Below, one piece after another: positions 1 to 7,806 of a stretch of DNA of 56,575 bases (positions are counted from its first letter, which is position 1; each line of letters begins with the position of its first letter). The position numbers and the translations under genes are program-made. This stretch comes from an uncultured Chloroflexales bacterium (lineage in GTDB: Bacteria > Chloroflexota > Chloroflexia > Chloroflexales > Chloroflexaceae), in assembly GCA_937967405.1 (NCBI GenBank), contig CALCJV010000067.1:1-56575 (forward strand). The letters run 5' to 3'. The notes beneath the pieces were generated by a model. That model worked only from the letters and a program-made list of their open reading frames with translations. It did no database searches and had not been told where the DNA came from.

Positions 1-837
1 AGCAAGTGTCGCTATGTCGAAGATGGCATCAGCCAACTCTAGCAGGTCATCGCTGCGTAGCTGCTGCACCTGCGCCCGCAACGGTTCTGGCAGCTCCCCC
101 AATCGCCGCCTCAGCTGGCGTAGCAGCATAGATGATCGCCCTTCCTCGCGCCCCTCTGCGCGCCCCTCCTCGCGGGAGAGGGTGATGATGAGCGGTTCCG
201 GTAAGCCATACTCGGATGTGTATATCTGTTGAGCCATTTTGAGTATCTCCTGATCGGTACAAAGGGCCAATAATTCCAAGAAAAATTGCATGCGCTGCTC
301 AGCTTCAGTGTACGTATAGATCCGCTCCATTGCAAGTCGTATATCGCGTTCTGGATTGATGATCTTGGTCTGTCCAATCAGCACGGCCAAAGCTGGTACA
401 TCGAGGGCGAGCAACTCTTCCGAAGTCATTTTCCAGAGATGGATCACCCCATACTGCCACGCCAGCACGACCCGCCCCGTGTGATCGGTGCGGGTATGCA
501 TGCCCGTATCGTTTGCCCCTGCGCCACCCACATACAGTACATAGCTCAGCACTGGCAGATCGGGATTGCGGATCACAATCCGCACATTGTACTCCAGCAC
601 GCGCAGGGGTACGGGGCGATGCGAGCCAGCCCCCTGTAGCTCAATGTGCAGGATCGGCTCACCGCCAGCCGCAGTTGTCACCGAGAAAATCAGATCGGCA
701 TCTACAGCTTCCGGCGAGCTATACAGTTCATCTTTGCGGGTGCTCACACGCACCACCGGCTCGCCTAGCAGCCACGTGGCAAATGCTTCCGGGGCGAGCA
801 TAAACACCCGTTTCAAGGGATGATCGGTTGCTGGCAT
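1..837 (-). CDS. DUF4351 / Rpn-like PD-(D/E)XK family protein, 3' end cut by window
   Basis: The reading frame opens at the ATG at 837 and stays open to base 1, giving 279 residues, so the stop codon lies outside the window. The N-terminal half has the plan of the Rpn/PD-(D/E)XK nuclease-like proteins: an acidic stretch VDADLIF near residue 46, then EPILHIELQ with the E-x-Q core near residue 65. The C-terminal part, LLRQLRRRLGELPEPL followed by LRSDDLLELADAIFD, matches the short DUF4351 helical domain. A charged EEGRAEGREEGR linker joins the two. Members of this family are usually annotated as hypothetical or transposase-like, and no activity is proven for most. A GAGGAG ribosome site sits just upstream of the start, and a TGCTATACT promoter lies on the same strand at 886-894. 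Family assignment is fairly firm; nuclease function is inference. Confidence 0.75.
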   Translation of the reverse strand, partial: MPATDHPLKRVFMLAPEAFATWLLGEPVVRVSTRKDELYSSPEAVDADLIFSVTTAAGGEPILHIELQGAGSHRPVPLRVLEYNVRIVIRNPDLPVLSYVLYVGGAGANDTGMHTRTDHTGRVVLAWQYGVIHLWKMTSEELLALDVPALAVLIGQTKIINPERDIRLAMERIYTYTEAEQRMQFFLELLALCTDQEILKMAQQIYTSEYGLPEPLIITLSREEGRAEGREEGRSSMLLRQLRRRLGELPEPLRAQVQQLRSDDLLELADAIFDIATLA

Positions 838-858
838 GGCATTCGCTCCTCGTGGTGT

Positions 859-883
859 GCATGACAATACACATGTGTCATGC
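859..883. promoter_or_regulatory. Inverted repeat, candidate operator
   Basis: Perfect 8-base arms GCATGACA and TGTCATGC flank a 9-base centre that itself contains CACATGTG. It lies between the minus-strand promoter at 886-894 and the start codon at 837, so it covers the predicted transcription start. That is the usual position for a repressor site; the regulator is unknown. Confidence 0.45.
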
Positions 884-885
884 TC

Positions 886-894
886 AGTATAGCA
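886..894 (-). promoter_or_regulatory. Extended -10 promoter TGCTATACT
   Basis: Read on the minus strand this is TGC followed by TATACT, an extended -10 element facing the DUF4351-like gene that starts at 837. The identical 9-mer occurs at 931-939 (+), 26808-26816 (-) and 51650-51658 (-). No good -35 box is visible, as expected for extended -10 promoters. Confidence 0.55.
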
Positions 895-930
895 CAACCA
901 TGCAAGCCTAGCGATAGCACCCCCACCTTG

Positions 931-939
931 TGCTATACT
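931..939 (+). promoter_or_regulatory. Extended -10 promoter TGCTATACT
   Basis: TGC plus TATACT at 934-939. The predicted transcription start is about 945-947, only 3-5 bases before the ATG at 950. There is no Shine-Dalgarno sequence in that interval, so the glycan operon may begin with an essentially leaderless message. Confidence 0.55.
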
Positions 940-949
940 ACACCACGAT

Positions 950-1669
950 ATGAGACATCAGCCACAACCGAATCCGCCCACCCCAGCGGCACCGACCGCC
1001 GCTGACTACCCGCCCGCATACTTTCGTGCCCAGATGAGCAAATCGGATGCCAAGATCGCGTGGCAATACGGGCGCATCATGGGCTTGGCGCAGGCCCCCC
1101 GTTTGGCCGGCAGCACTATTGTAGATGTGGGTTGCGGCTCAGGGCCTGCACTACGCTACTGTGTAGCACACGGCGCACGCGCTATTGGGCTAGATCATAG
1201 CCACTTCGCCCTACAGGTCGCCCAGCAGATTGCCCCTCGCGCATGCGTCATCGTGAATGATAGCACTGGCGGTTTGCCCTGCGCCAGTGCGAGTGCCGAT
1301 CTGATGCTGCTCAGTGAACTCGTAGAGCATGTGCCCGATGCTGTGCCGCTCCTGCGTGAGTGTTGGCGCGTCCTGAAGCCGGGCGGACGAATTATCATTA
1401 CCACGCCCAACCTGTGGGATGTCCGTCGCGCCCTTGCGCCCTTCATCGGGCAGGTGTGGAGTGGTGACACCGATCCGACCCATGTCAATCTGTATACCCC
1501 GCCGCGCCTTGCCCACGAACTCCGCGCCGCAGGCTTTGCACAGGTCCGCTGGCACACTGGCGTAAAGCCCGCCAAATGGCTCTCCTCGCGCCGCCTACGC
1601 ATGCGCCTTGCGCTGCCCTACCCGCCGCTGATTGGCAACGGCTTGCTGGCAACTGGAGTGCGCCCGTGA
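950..1669 (+). CDS. Class I SAM-dependent methyltransferase
   Basis: 239-residue soluble methyltransferase of the Methyltransf_11/25 type. The SAM-binding motif I is VDVGCGSGPALRY near residues 58-70, followed by the acidic loop GLDHSH and the post-II region LVEHVPDAVPLLRECWRVLKP, typical of UbiE/small-molecule methyltransferases. A Pro/Ala-rich tail of about 20 residues precedes the domain. It is the first gene of a tightly packed glycan-assembly operon; its TGA overlaps the GTG start of the next gene by 4 bases (GTGA). The likely role is methylation of a sugar, lipid or glycan intermediate, inferred from context. A TGCTATACT promoter sits 11 bases upstream and no ribosome site is seen. Confidence 0.85.
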   Translation: MRHQPQPNPPTPAAPTAADYPPAYFRAQMSKSDAKIAWQYGRIMGLAQAPRLAGSTIVDVGCGSGPALRYCVAHGARAIGLDHSHFALQVAQQIAPRACVIVNDSTGGLPCASASADLMLLSELVEHVPDAVPLLRECWRVLKPGGRIIITTPNLWDVRRALAPFIGQVWSGDTDPTHVNLYTPPRLAHELRAAGFAQVRWHTGVKPAKWLSSRRLRMRLALPYPPLIGNGLLATGVRP

Positions 1670-3213
1670 GCGGCGAGCGACACCCGCCGCTCAGGGCTGC
1701 GCCCACCGAGCATATGCCTCCTGCCCGCCCCACTGCAAGTGCACCGCCCGCACCATTCGCGCTATTCTGGGCAAACGTGGATGTGTGGATCGAACGCCGT
1801 GCGCTAGCACTGGTGATTGGCGCAACCGTGCTCTATGCGTTGCTCTTCGCGGTGGCGGCAAGCTACAAGCTCAATGCCTTTTGGATGGGCTTTGATCTAG
1901 GCACACACGAACAGGTGCTGTGGAACACCGCCCACGGCCGCATCGCCGCTGTCTCGATGTTTGGCACAACCCAATCCTATCTCGGTATAGACATCATCAT
2001 CATTGAGCTACTCCTTGCGCCGATCTACGCCCTGTTTCCGCGCACCGAAACGATGCTGGTGATGCAGGTAGTTCTTGCCGCAACTGGCGCAATCCCGCTC
2101 TACCTACTGGCACGGCAGTATGGCGGCAGTGCGTGGCATGGCTTGCTTGCCGCGCTACTCTACTTTGCCGCGCTGCCGGTACAGTATGCGATCCTGTACG
2201 AATTTCAGATTCGCACCGTCGGAACCGTCCTGCTGCTGTGGGCCTTCTTCTGCTATGAGCAACGCCGCCTTGCGCTGTTCATGCTGTTTGGCATCCTTGC
2301 CATGTGGACGCGCTCCGACGCAGGCTTTGTGTTGGCGGGCATGGGCGTGTATGCCCTATTGCAACGGCGCGGCTGGCAGTGGGTCGTGCTGCCGAGCGTG
2401 GTAGGCGTGGGCTGGGTGCTGCTCTGTGTGCGTGTGCTGATCCCCGCCTTCCGCGCCGAGCAAGATTTCCTCTACAGCCTGATCTATCGCTGGCTCGGCG
2501 ATACGCCCACGGCGATGCTGCACACCTTGTTGACCCGCCCAGCCTATGTTGCCGAACACGTGCTGACGGCGGGCAAGCTGGGCTATCTGCTTGACCTGCT
2601 GCTGCCCCTGCTGTTCCTACCGCTCCTGCGCCCGCGCATTGTGCTAATTGCCATGCCGATCCTGCTGCTCAACCTGCTCTCGCTGGATCGCATCCATTGG
2701 AGTATCCGCTATCACTACCAAGCCTTCATCATCCCGTTTCTGCTCATCGCCACCATCTATGCGGTGATTGATCTGGAACGCCATACCCGCCACAGCCGCC
2801 ACGTGTGGCTGCGCCAGCTAGGGCGATACGGTCTGCCGGCCACGCTGATCGGCGTTACGCTGGCGAGCCAGCTCTGGCTCCGTTCACCGTTAATCAACCT
2901 TGCCACCCGCACCCCCGATCATGCCCATATTGCCGATGCCCACGCCATGATTGCACTAGTTCCGGCGGATGCCGCCCTGAGTGCTACCAGCACACTTGGC
3001 CCGCATGTTGCCCGCCGTGAGCGACTCTACTTTTTCCCCGGCAATGTAATCTACCCGCCCGCGATTGCCACGAACGGCGACTATATCTTGGCGGATCGGA
3101 ACGAAATCCCCGCTGCCGATCAGCCCCTCTTCCAAGCCGTCCTCAACAGTCCCGATTGGCGCATCGTGGCCGAACGGGGCGACTTCATTTTGCTGGAGCG
3201 GGTGCAGCCGTGA
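1666..3213 (+). CDS. DUF2079 family polytopic membrane protein
   Basis: 515 residues from a GTG that overlaps the preceding stop (GTGA); this coupled start is preferred over an upstream in-frame ATG at 1576 that would lie inside the methyltransferase gene. After a Pro-rich cytoplasmic tail, the first membrane segment is at about residues 40-60, followed by FDLGTHEQVLWNTAHGR and then about eight more hydrophobic segments, ending in a soluble C-terminal domain of roughly 110 residues. This is the plan of DUF2079, a family thought to resemble GT-C polyprenyl-phosphate-sugar transferases. The loop SYLGIDIIIIELLLAP is odd: as I recall the family it usually carries an H-F-x-P-type motif here, which this copy lacks. 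Acceptor and donor are unknown. Confidence 0.8.
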   Translation: MSGERHPPLRAAPTEHMPPARPTASAPPAPFALFWANVDVWIERRALALVIGATVLYALLFAVAASYKLNAFWMGFDLGTHEQVLWNTAHGRIAAVSMFGTTQSYLGIDIIIIELLLAPIYALFPRTETMLVMQVVLAATGAIPLYLLARQYGGSAWHGLLAALLYFAALPVQYAILYEFQIRTVGTVLLLWAFFCYEQRRLALFMLFGILAMWTRSDAGFVLAGMGVYALLQRRGWQWVVLPSVVGVGWVLLCVRVLIPAFRAEQDFLYSLIYRWLGDTPTAMLHTLLTRPAYVAEHVLTAGKLGYLLDLLLPLLFLPLLRPRIVLIAMPILLLNLLSLDRIHWSIRYHYQAFIIPFLLIATIYAVIDLERHTRHSRHVWLRQLGRYGLPATLIGVTLASQLWLRSPLINLATRTPDHAHIADAHAMIALVPADAALSATSTLGPHVARRERLYFFPGNVIYPPAIATNGDYILADRNEIPAADQPLFQAVLNSPDWRIVAERGDFILLERVQP

Positions 3214-4433
3214 GCCACCCCCGACGATTGCGGGTGCTCATTGTCGGCTTAGGCGGTGTAACCCATACCTTCCGCCACTGGCCCGAGCGCGTACTAGCAC
3301 TAGCACTGGTGCGGCGGGGGCATCAAGTCGCCGCAATTGGCACGCACGATCCGCAACGCCCCGCGTTGGCGCACACGCACGAAACGATAGACGGCGTACA
3401 CGTCGTGCGGGTGCCCCCCCGCTACGCCCCCAACCGTACCCTTGCCCGCGCCCTCGCCACGCTGCCGCGCCCCGATCTAATCCACCTGATGCACCCGCGC
3501 AACGTACTTGCAGCACAAGTCACGCACTGGGCCCAGCAACACGCCATCCCTACAGTCTACACGTGGCTTGGCCCCTTTCACGATGCCTATCTCGCCCCAG
3601 ATCGGGAACGCCCGTTTGAGCAACCGCCGACCTATGACCGGCTGATCTTTTCGCGGGCGGATCTGTTGCGGCGTGCCCTGCACGAGCCAAACCCGCGTGA
3701 GCTACTCCGCAACTATCGCCTGCACATGCCGCTCGCCGCTGCCCACGCGCTGCTGCCTTGTTCGCACTTCGAGGCAAGCGTGATGCGGCAATTCGGGCTA
3801 CGCCAGCCACAGACGGTTGTGCCACTTTGGATTGACCAGCCCTTCATCAGCGATACCCCGCGCACGCCGCCCACCTATCCTTTCCCGCGCCCATGGCTCC
3901 TCTTCGTGGGGCAGATCACCCCCCGCAAAGGCTATGACATTGCCCTGCACGCCCTTGCTGAACTGGTGCAGACCCACCCAACGGCCACGCTGTTGATTGT
4001 ATCCGGCATCAATCAAGCGCAACGCGCCCGCCTCGACATGCTCGCGCAGCAGCTCGGTGTTGCGGCGCATGTGCAGGTGTTGGGCTACCTGCCTGATGCC
4101 GCGCTCATCAACCTGTACCGTGCCAGCGATGCGCTGCTCTTCCCGACGCGCTACGAGGGCTTCGGGTTGCCCCTGCTCGAAGCGATGGCCGCCGAGTGCC
4201 CGATCATCACCAGCGACATTCCCGTCGTGCGCGAAATTGTTCAGCATGGGCAGAACGGCTTGCTCTTTCCCTACAACGATAGCCGCGCCTGTGCCCACGC
4301 CACGCGCCTGCTGCTCGATCAGCCGCGCCTACGCCAACACATGGTTGCTGGCGGAACCCGCACACTCGCCACCAGCTACGCCGAAGCAACCTGCATGGCC
4401 CAGATCGAGGCGTGTTATTTTCGAGTATCATAG
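3210..4433 (+). CDS. GT4-family glycosyltransferase
   Basis: 407 residues starting at a GTG that overlaps the DUF2079 stop by 4 bases. It has the two-Rossmann GT-B plan: N-terminal LIVGLGGVTHTF with a positively charged domain, and a C-terminal Glycos_transf_1 domain opening with LLFVGQITPRKGYD near residue 231. The EX7E signature is intact in RYEGFGLPLLEAMAAECPII. No signal peptide is present, so it should act at the cytoplasmic face using a nucleotide sugar. A short insertion near residues 135-160 (PDRERPFEQPPTYDRL) separates the domains. With the neighbouring GT-C proteins it probably builds a cell-surface glycan or glycolipid; sugar specificity cannot be read from the sequence. Confidence 0.88.
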   Translation: MSHPRRLRVLIVGLGGVTHTFRHWPERVLALALVRRGHQVAAIGTHDPQRPALAHTHETIDGVHVVRVPPRYAPNRTLARALATLPRPDLIHLMHPRNVLAAQVTHWAQQHAIPTVYTWLGPFHDAYLAPDRERPFEQPPTYDRLIFSRADLLRRALHEPNPRELLRNYRLHMPLAAAHALLPCSHFEASVMRQFGLRQPQTVVPLWIDQPFISDTPRTPPTYPFPRPWLLFVGQITPRKGYDIALHALAELVQTHPTATLLIVSGINQAQRARLDMLAQQLGVAAHVQVLGYLPDAALINLYRASDALLFPTRYEGFGLPLLEAMAAECPIITSDIPVVREIVQHGQNGLLFPYNDSRACAHATRLLLDQPRLRQHMVAGGTRTLATSYAEATCMAQIEACYFRVS

Positions 4434-4439
4434 ACAGCT

Positions 4440-6119
4440 ATGAAACGATCTCTGCTCCCAGAACTGTTGATCCTGCTTGGGGCAGCCGGGCTACGCTTGG
4501 GCTTTGCGCTGCTCCCGCTCGATCTGCTGGCCATGCTGCTAGAGGATGATGCGTGGATGGTTGCCGCGATTGCCCGCCACTGGGCCATTGGCAATGGTAT
4601 CACCGCCGATGGCGTAAACCCCACCAACGGCTTCCACCCACTCTACCCGCTCACGCTCGGCGCACTGCCCTACCTCGCCGTGCCAACTGCCGCGCTCGAA
4701 CACCTGCAAGCGGGCTTCCGCGCCAACCTGCTGATCTGCGCCGCCCTGAGTACGCTCACCCTGCTTCCGTGCTATGCCCTGCTGCGCCATGTTGCGCCGC
4801 GCCCGCTTGCGCTCGCCGGACTTGCGTTGCTCGCATTCAATCCGCTCCTGATCCAAGTCAGCGTGAATGCGATGGAAACGTCGCTTGCGCTGCTGCTCCT
4901 CGTGACGCTGTGGTGGCAATTGCTGCCGCGCCCCGCGCTCGATCTGGCGTTGGTGCGGGCGGCGGGCTTGGGTGTGCTGGCTGGGCTGACCATCCTTGCC
5001 CGCCTCGACAACGCCCTTGCGGTTGCCTATCTAGGGTTGTGGTTGGTGTGGCAAGAGGTACGGGCCCGCCGATTGCCGGTGCGGAGTGGTGTCTTTGGTG
5101 GGGTTGCCGGATTGGTACTTGGGCCCTACTTCGTCCGCAATTGGCTAATCTTCGAGTCGCTCAGCCCCAGCAGTGGGCGGGCCCTCGCCTATATGCATAG
5201 CTATAGTGGCTCATTCACCTATACCAGTGGGCTGCAACTACTGGCTTACCCACCCGCCCTCGACTTGACGAATGCGCCGCAGTGGGTGCTAGCCTTCGGT
5301 ATCGTGGGGCTGGCGGGCATGTACCTCACCCTCCCCCGCGCCCAACGGGGTATGTTCACACCACTCGTGCTGTATAGTCTCACCCTCGCCCTGTATTATG
5401 GCTACGTGCAACAGCAAGGCCGCCCGCGCTATTATGTGGCGGTGGCGTTTGTGATCGTGTTGCTGGTGTGTGCATGGCTCGCCGCACGCCTTGCCACCCG
5501 CCCGCAGGCGATGCGCCTTGTGCCGGTGGGCGCGGCAGCAGTGGTTGCCGTGCTGATCGGCTACAACAGCCTAATGTGGGTCCGCAGCACCGTCGCTACG
5601 ATCACTGCGCCCTACCAAGCGCAACCGGCCATGTTTGCGGCGGCCCGTTGGATGTCCGCCAACTTGCCAGAGGATGCGGTAATCGCCGCGCAGAATTCGG
5701 GCATCTTTCAGTACTATAGCAACCGCCTTGTGATCAACATTGATGGCAAGCTCAATCACGAGATTGTGCCGATCCTTGAGCAACGCCAGCTGGATCGCTA
5801 CCTGCATGCTCGCGGCGTTGAATATGTCGTAGACCTGCCCAGTGTGGCCGACTACATCGAGTTTTACAGTGCCAATCTGAGCGAGGCCCCAGCGCACCGC
5901 GAAATCTCCGCGCTAGAGAAACTCCGCATCCACGCCCGCCGCTTTGCGGCCCGGCTCGGTATCGGTGCGCCGGTCGTGCTGCCGGAGCGGGTTCCGGAGC
6001 GGGTTCTCGTGCCCTTTAGCGATGTGGCGCAGATCGTGCAGGCGTTCCCACTGCCCAACGATCCCAACCAAGCCGTGACGATCTACCTGTTGCTGCCCCA
6101 GTTTGGAGCTGCGCCATGA
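4440..6119 (+). CDS. GT-C (GT39/ArnT-like) membrane glycosyltransferase
   Basis: 559-residue membrane protein beginning 6 bases after the GT4 gene. The first periplasmic loop has LEDDAWMVAAIARHWA, matching the conserved acidic pair of GT-C transferases that use polyprenyl-phosphate sugars, followed by NPTNGFHPLYPL. About ten hydrophobic segments follow and then a soluble C-terminal portion from about residue 400 (MSANLPEDAVIAAQNSGIFQYY). The family transfers a sugar from a lipid-linked donor on the outer face of the membrane; acceptor unknown. No convincing ribosome site precedes the ATG, so translation is probably coupled to the upstream gene. The stop overlaps the next start as ATGA. Confidence 0.82.
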   Translation: MKRSLLPELLILLGAAGLRLGFALLPLDLLAMLLEDDAWMVAAIARHWAIGNGITADGVNPTNGFHPLYPLTLGALPYLAVPTAALEHLQAGFRANLLICAALSTLTLLPCYALLRHVAPRPLALAGLALLAFNPLLIQVSVNAMETSLALLLLVTLWWQLLPRPALDLALVRAAGLGVLAGLTILARLDNALAVAYLGLWLVWQEVRARRLPVRSGVFGGVAGLVLGPYFVRNWLIFESLSPSSGRALAYMHSYSGSFTYTSGLQLLAYPPALDLTNAPQWVLAFGIVGLAGMYLTLPRAQRGMFTPLVLYSLTLALYYGYVQQQGRPRYYVAVAFVIVLLVCAWLAARLATRPQAMRLVPVGAAAVVAVLIGYNSLMWVRSTVATITAPYQAQPAMFAAARWMSANLPEDAVIAAQNSGIFQYYSNRLVINIDGKLNHEIVPILEQRQLDRYLHARGVEYVVDLPSVADYIEFYSANLSEAPAHREISALEKLRIHARRFAARLGIGAPVVLPERVPERVLVPFSDVAQIVQAFPLPNDPNQAVTIYLLLPQFGAAP

Positions 6120-6472
6120 GTGATCCGCGCCCCACCCCACCGCCCGAACCCAGCCCCCGCCCGCGCTCCTATCGCCAGCATCGCCTGCGCCGCTTGCAGA
6201 TCGCGGTGGCCCTTTCAAGCGTGGTGCTGCTCGGCTTGGCGTATGGCTTTGCGATTACGGGCATTCATCCTACGTCGGTGGCGGGCTTGCTGATTGCGCT
6301 TGGTGTGGTGCTGATGCTCAGTATCCTGTGGAGCAACACGTTACGAACGATTGAAGCCCTCCGCCAACGCGAGATCGGCGAACGCTGGGCCGCACGGGTG
6401 CAACAACCACTCCCACCGCCGCCGCCACGCACCCCCACCGATCCCGTTCCCCCAGAACAGAAGGAGCCGTGA
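6116..6472 (+). CDS. Small two-helix membrane protein
   Basis: 118 residues. A Pro/Arg-rich N-terminus is followed by two hydrophobic helices at about residues 29-49 (IAVALSSVVLLGLAYGFAIT) and 55-75, a helical charged stretch IEALRQREIGERWAARV, and a Pro-rich tail. It overlaps the preceding GT-C gene by ATGA, so translational coupling is likely. I do not recognise a family. Position inside the glycan operon suggests an accessory or scaffolding subunit of the membrane transferases, which is inference. Confidence 0.7.
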   Translation: MSDPRPTPPPEPSPRPRSYRQHRLRRLQIAVALSSVVLLGLAYGFAITGIHPTSVAGLLIALGVVLMLSILWSNTLRTIEALRQREIGERWAARVQQPLPPPPPRTPTDPVPPEQKEP

Positions 6473-6478
6473 TACCCC

Positions 6479-7750
6479 ATGCGCCTGCTGTATGTCATCC
6501 CACGCTACGGCCCACAGTTCACCAGCAACGTGACGCACGGTGAACTCGTGCGCGAACTGCATGCGCTTGGGCTAGCGGTAGATGTCCTCAGCTTTACCAC
6601 GCGCACCGGCGCAGGCGGCACGGCGGGCTGGGGGCTGGGCTTTGGCACGGAGCGGGTGTACCGCCATGTGCAGGGCGCAACGCTGGCCGAACGCGGGCTA
6701 GGCGTGCTCGCCCGACAGGGGCTGCACTACGAGTATTTCTTCTCGATGCTGAAGGGCTACCTGCACTTGACCCGCCAGCATGCGTATGATCTGATCCACA
6801 TCGAGGGCACATTTCCGCTAGGGGCGGTAGCGGCTCTCGCACAGCACTCCGGCGGGGTTGCTGCGCCGTATGTCATCACTACAACGGGCGGTGATCTGTT
6901 CCGCCTGCCGGGTGAGGGCTACGGCTATGGCCACTACCATGTGCCGCGCTTGCTGATGCGCCTTGCCCTGCGGCGGGCGGCGTGGGTGCGAGCCAATTCA
7001 CGCTTGATTGGGCGGCTCGCAATCGGCTACGGAGCCGATCCGCAGCGCATCACGCCACTCCCCGTCAGCATCGCCGATTTTTGGTATCCTACCACCGCTG
7101 CCGAACTGCCCGCCTATCGGCAGGCGTGTCGGGCGCAGCTAGCGGCACAGCACGGCTGGCAGCCAGATGCCCCCTTGATTGTGTTTGTTGGGCGGCTGAT
7201 CAGCCTGAAAGCCCCCGAATTGCTGATTGCGGCCCTGCCTGCAATACAGGCACAGGTTGGGCCCGTGCAGGTGTGTATTGTGGGGCCTTCCCGCGAAGAC
7301 CCCACGCACGGCGATTACCTTGCCTACCTGCGCCAATCCGCTCAGCAGACCGGCGTGGCCCAGTGGTGTACGTTTGCGGGTGGGTTGCCCCCCGAACAGG
7401 TGCGGGGCTACCTTGCCGCCGCCGATTTGCTGGCGGTTCCGTCACGCCTCGAAGGGCTAAATCGGGTCGTGTTTGAGGCGGGCGCAGTGGGTACGCCGTG
7501 TGTCATTAGCGATGGTGCGGGCGCAGCTGAGCTAGTTGCAGCGTATAGTAACGGCTTAGTTGTGCCTGCGGGCGATGTGCCCGCGCTGGCCCACGCGATC
7601 AGCCGCTTGCTCGGTAGCCCACGTGCGCTGCACGAATGTAGCCAACACGCCTATGCGTTAGCATGTGCCTGTTCGGCGGCGGCGGTGGCACGCGGGCTGG
7701 TGGGGGTGTATGGGCAGGTGCTCGGCGATCAGGTGGCAGAGGCTAGGTGA
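6479..7750 (+). CDS. GT4-family glycosyltransferase
   Basis: 423 residues, second GT-B transferase of the operon. The N-terminal domain begins MRLLYVIPRYGPQFTSN with a helix-dipole glycine loop; the C-terminal domain starts at LIVFVGRLISLKAPELL and carries an EX7E motif in RLEGLNRVVFEAGAVGTPCVI. A ribosome site AAGGAG lies 11 bases upstream, inside the end of the preceding gene. It has no signal or membrane segment and should work at the inner membrane face. Compared with the GT4 enzyme at 3210-4433 the two are divergent, suggesting different linkages in the same glycan. Substrates are not predictable here. Confidence 0.88.
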   Translation: MRLLYVIPRYGPQFTSNVTHGELVRELHALGLAVDVLSFTTRTGAGGTAGWGLGFGTERVYRHVQGATLAERGLGVLARQGLHYEYFFSMLKGYLHLTRQHAYDLIHIEGTFPLGAVAALAQHSGGVAAPYVITTTGGDLFRLPGEGYGYGHYHVPRLLMRLALRRAAWVRANSRLIGRLAIGYGADPQRITPLPVSIADFWYPTTAAELPAYRQACRAQLAAQHGWQPDAPLIVFVGRLISLKAPELLIAALPAIQAQVGPVQVCIVGPSREDPTHGDYLAYLRQSAQQTGVAQWCTFAGGLPPEQVRGYLAAADLLAVPSRLEGLNRVVFEAGAVGTPCVISDGAGAAELVAAYSNGLVVPAGDVPALAHAISRLLGSPRALHECSQHAYALACACSAAAVARGLVGVYGQVLGDQVAEAR

Positions 7751-7806
7751 TAGGCAAGACATACCGCTCATCAGGGTTCGGGATAGACGCACAGAAGGAG
7801 ATCGGG

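Noticed and set aside
1576..1665. Upstream in-frame extension of the DUF2079 gene
   Set aside because: Lies inside the methyltransferase gene; the GTG overlapping the stop (GTGA) is the natural coupled start.
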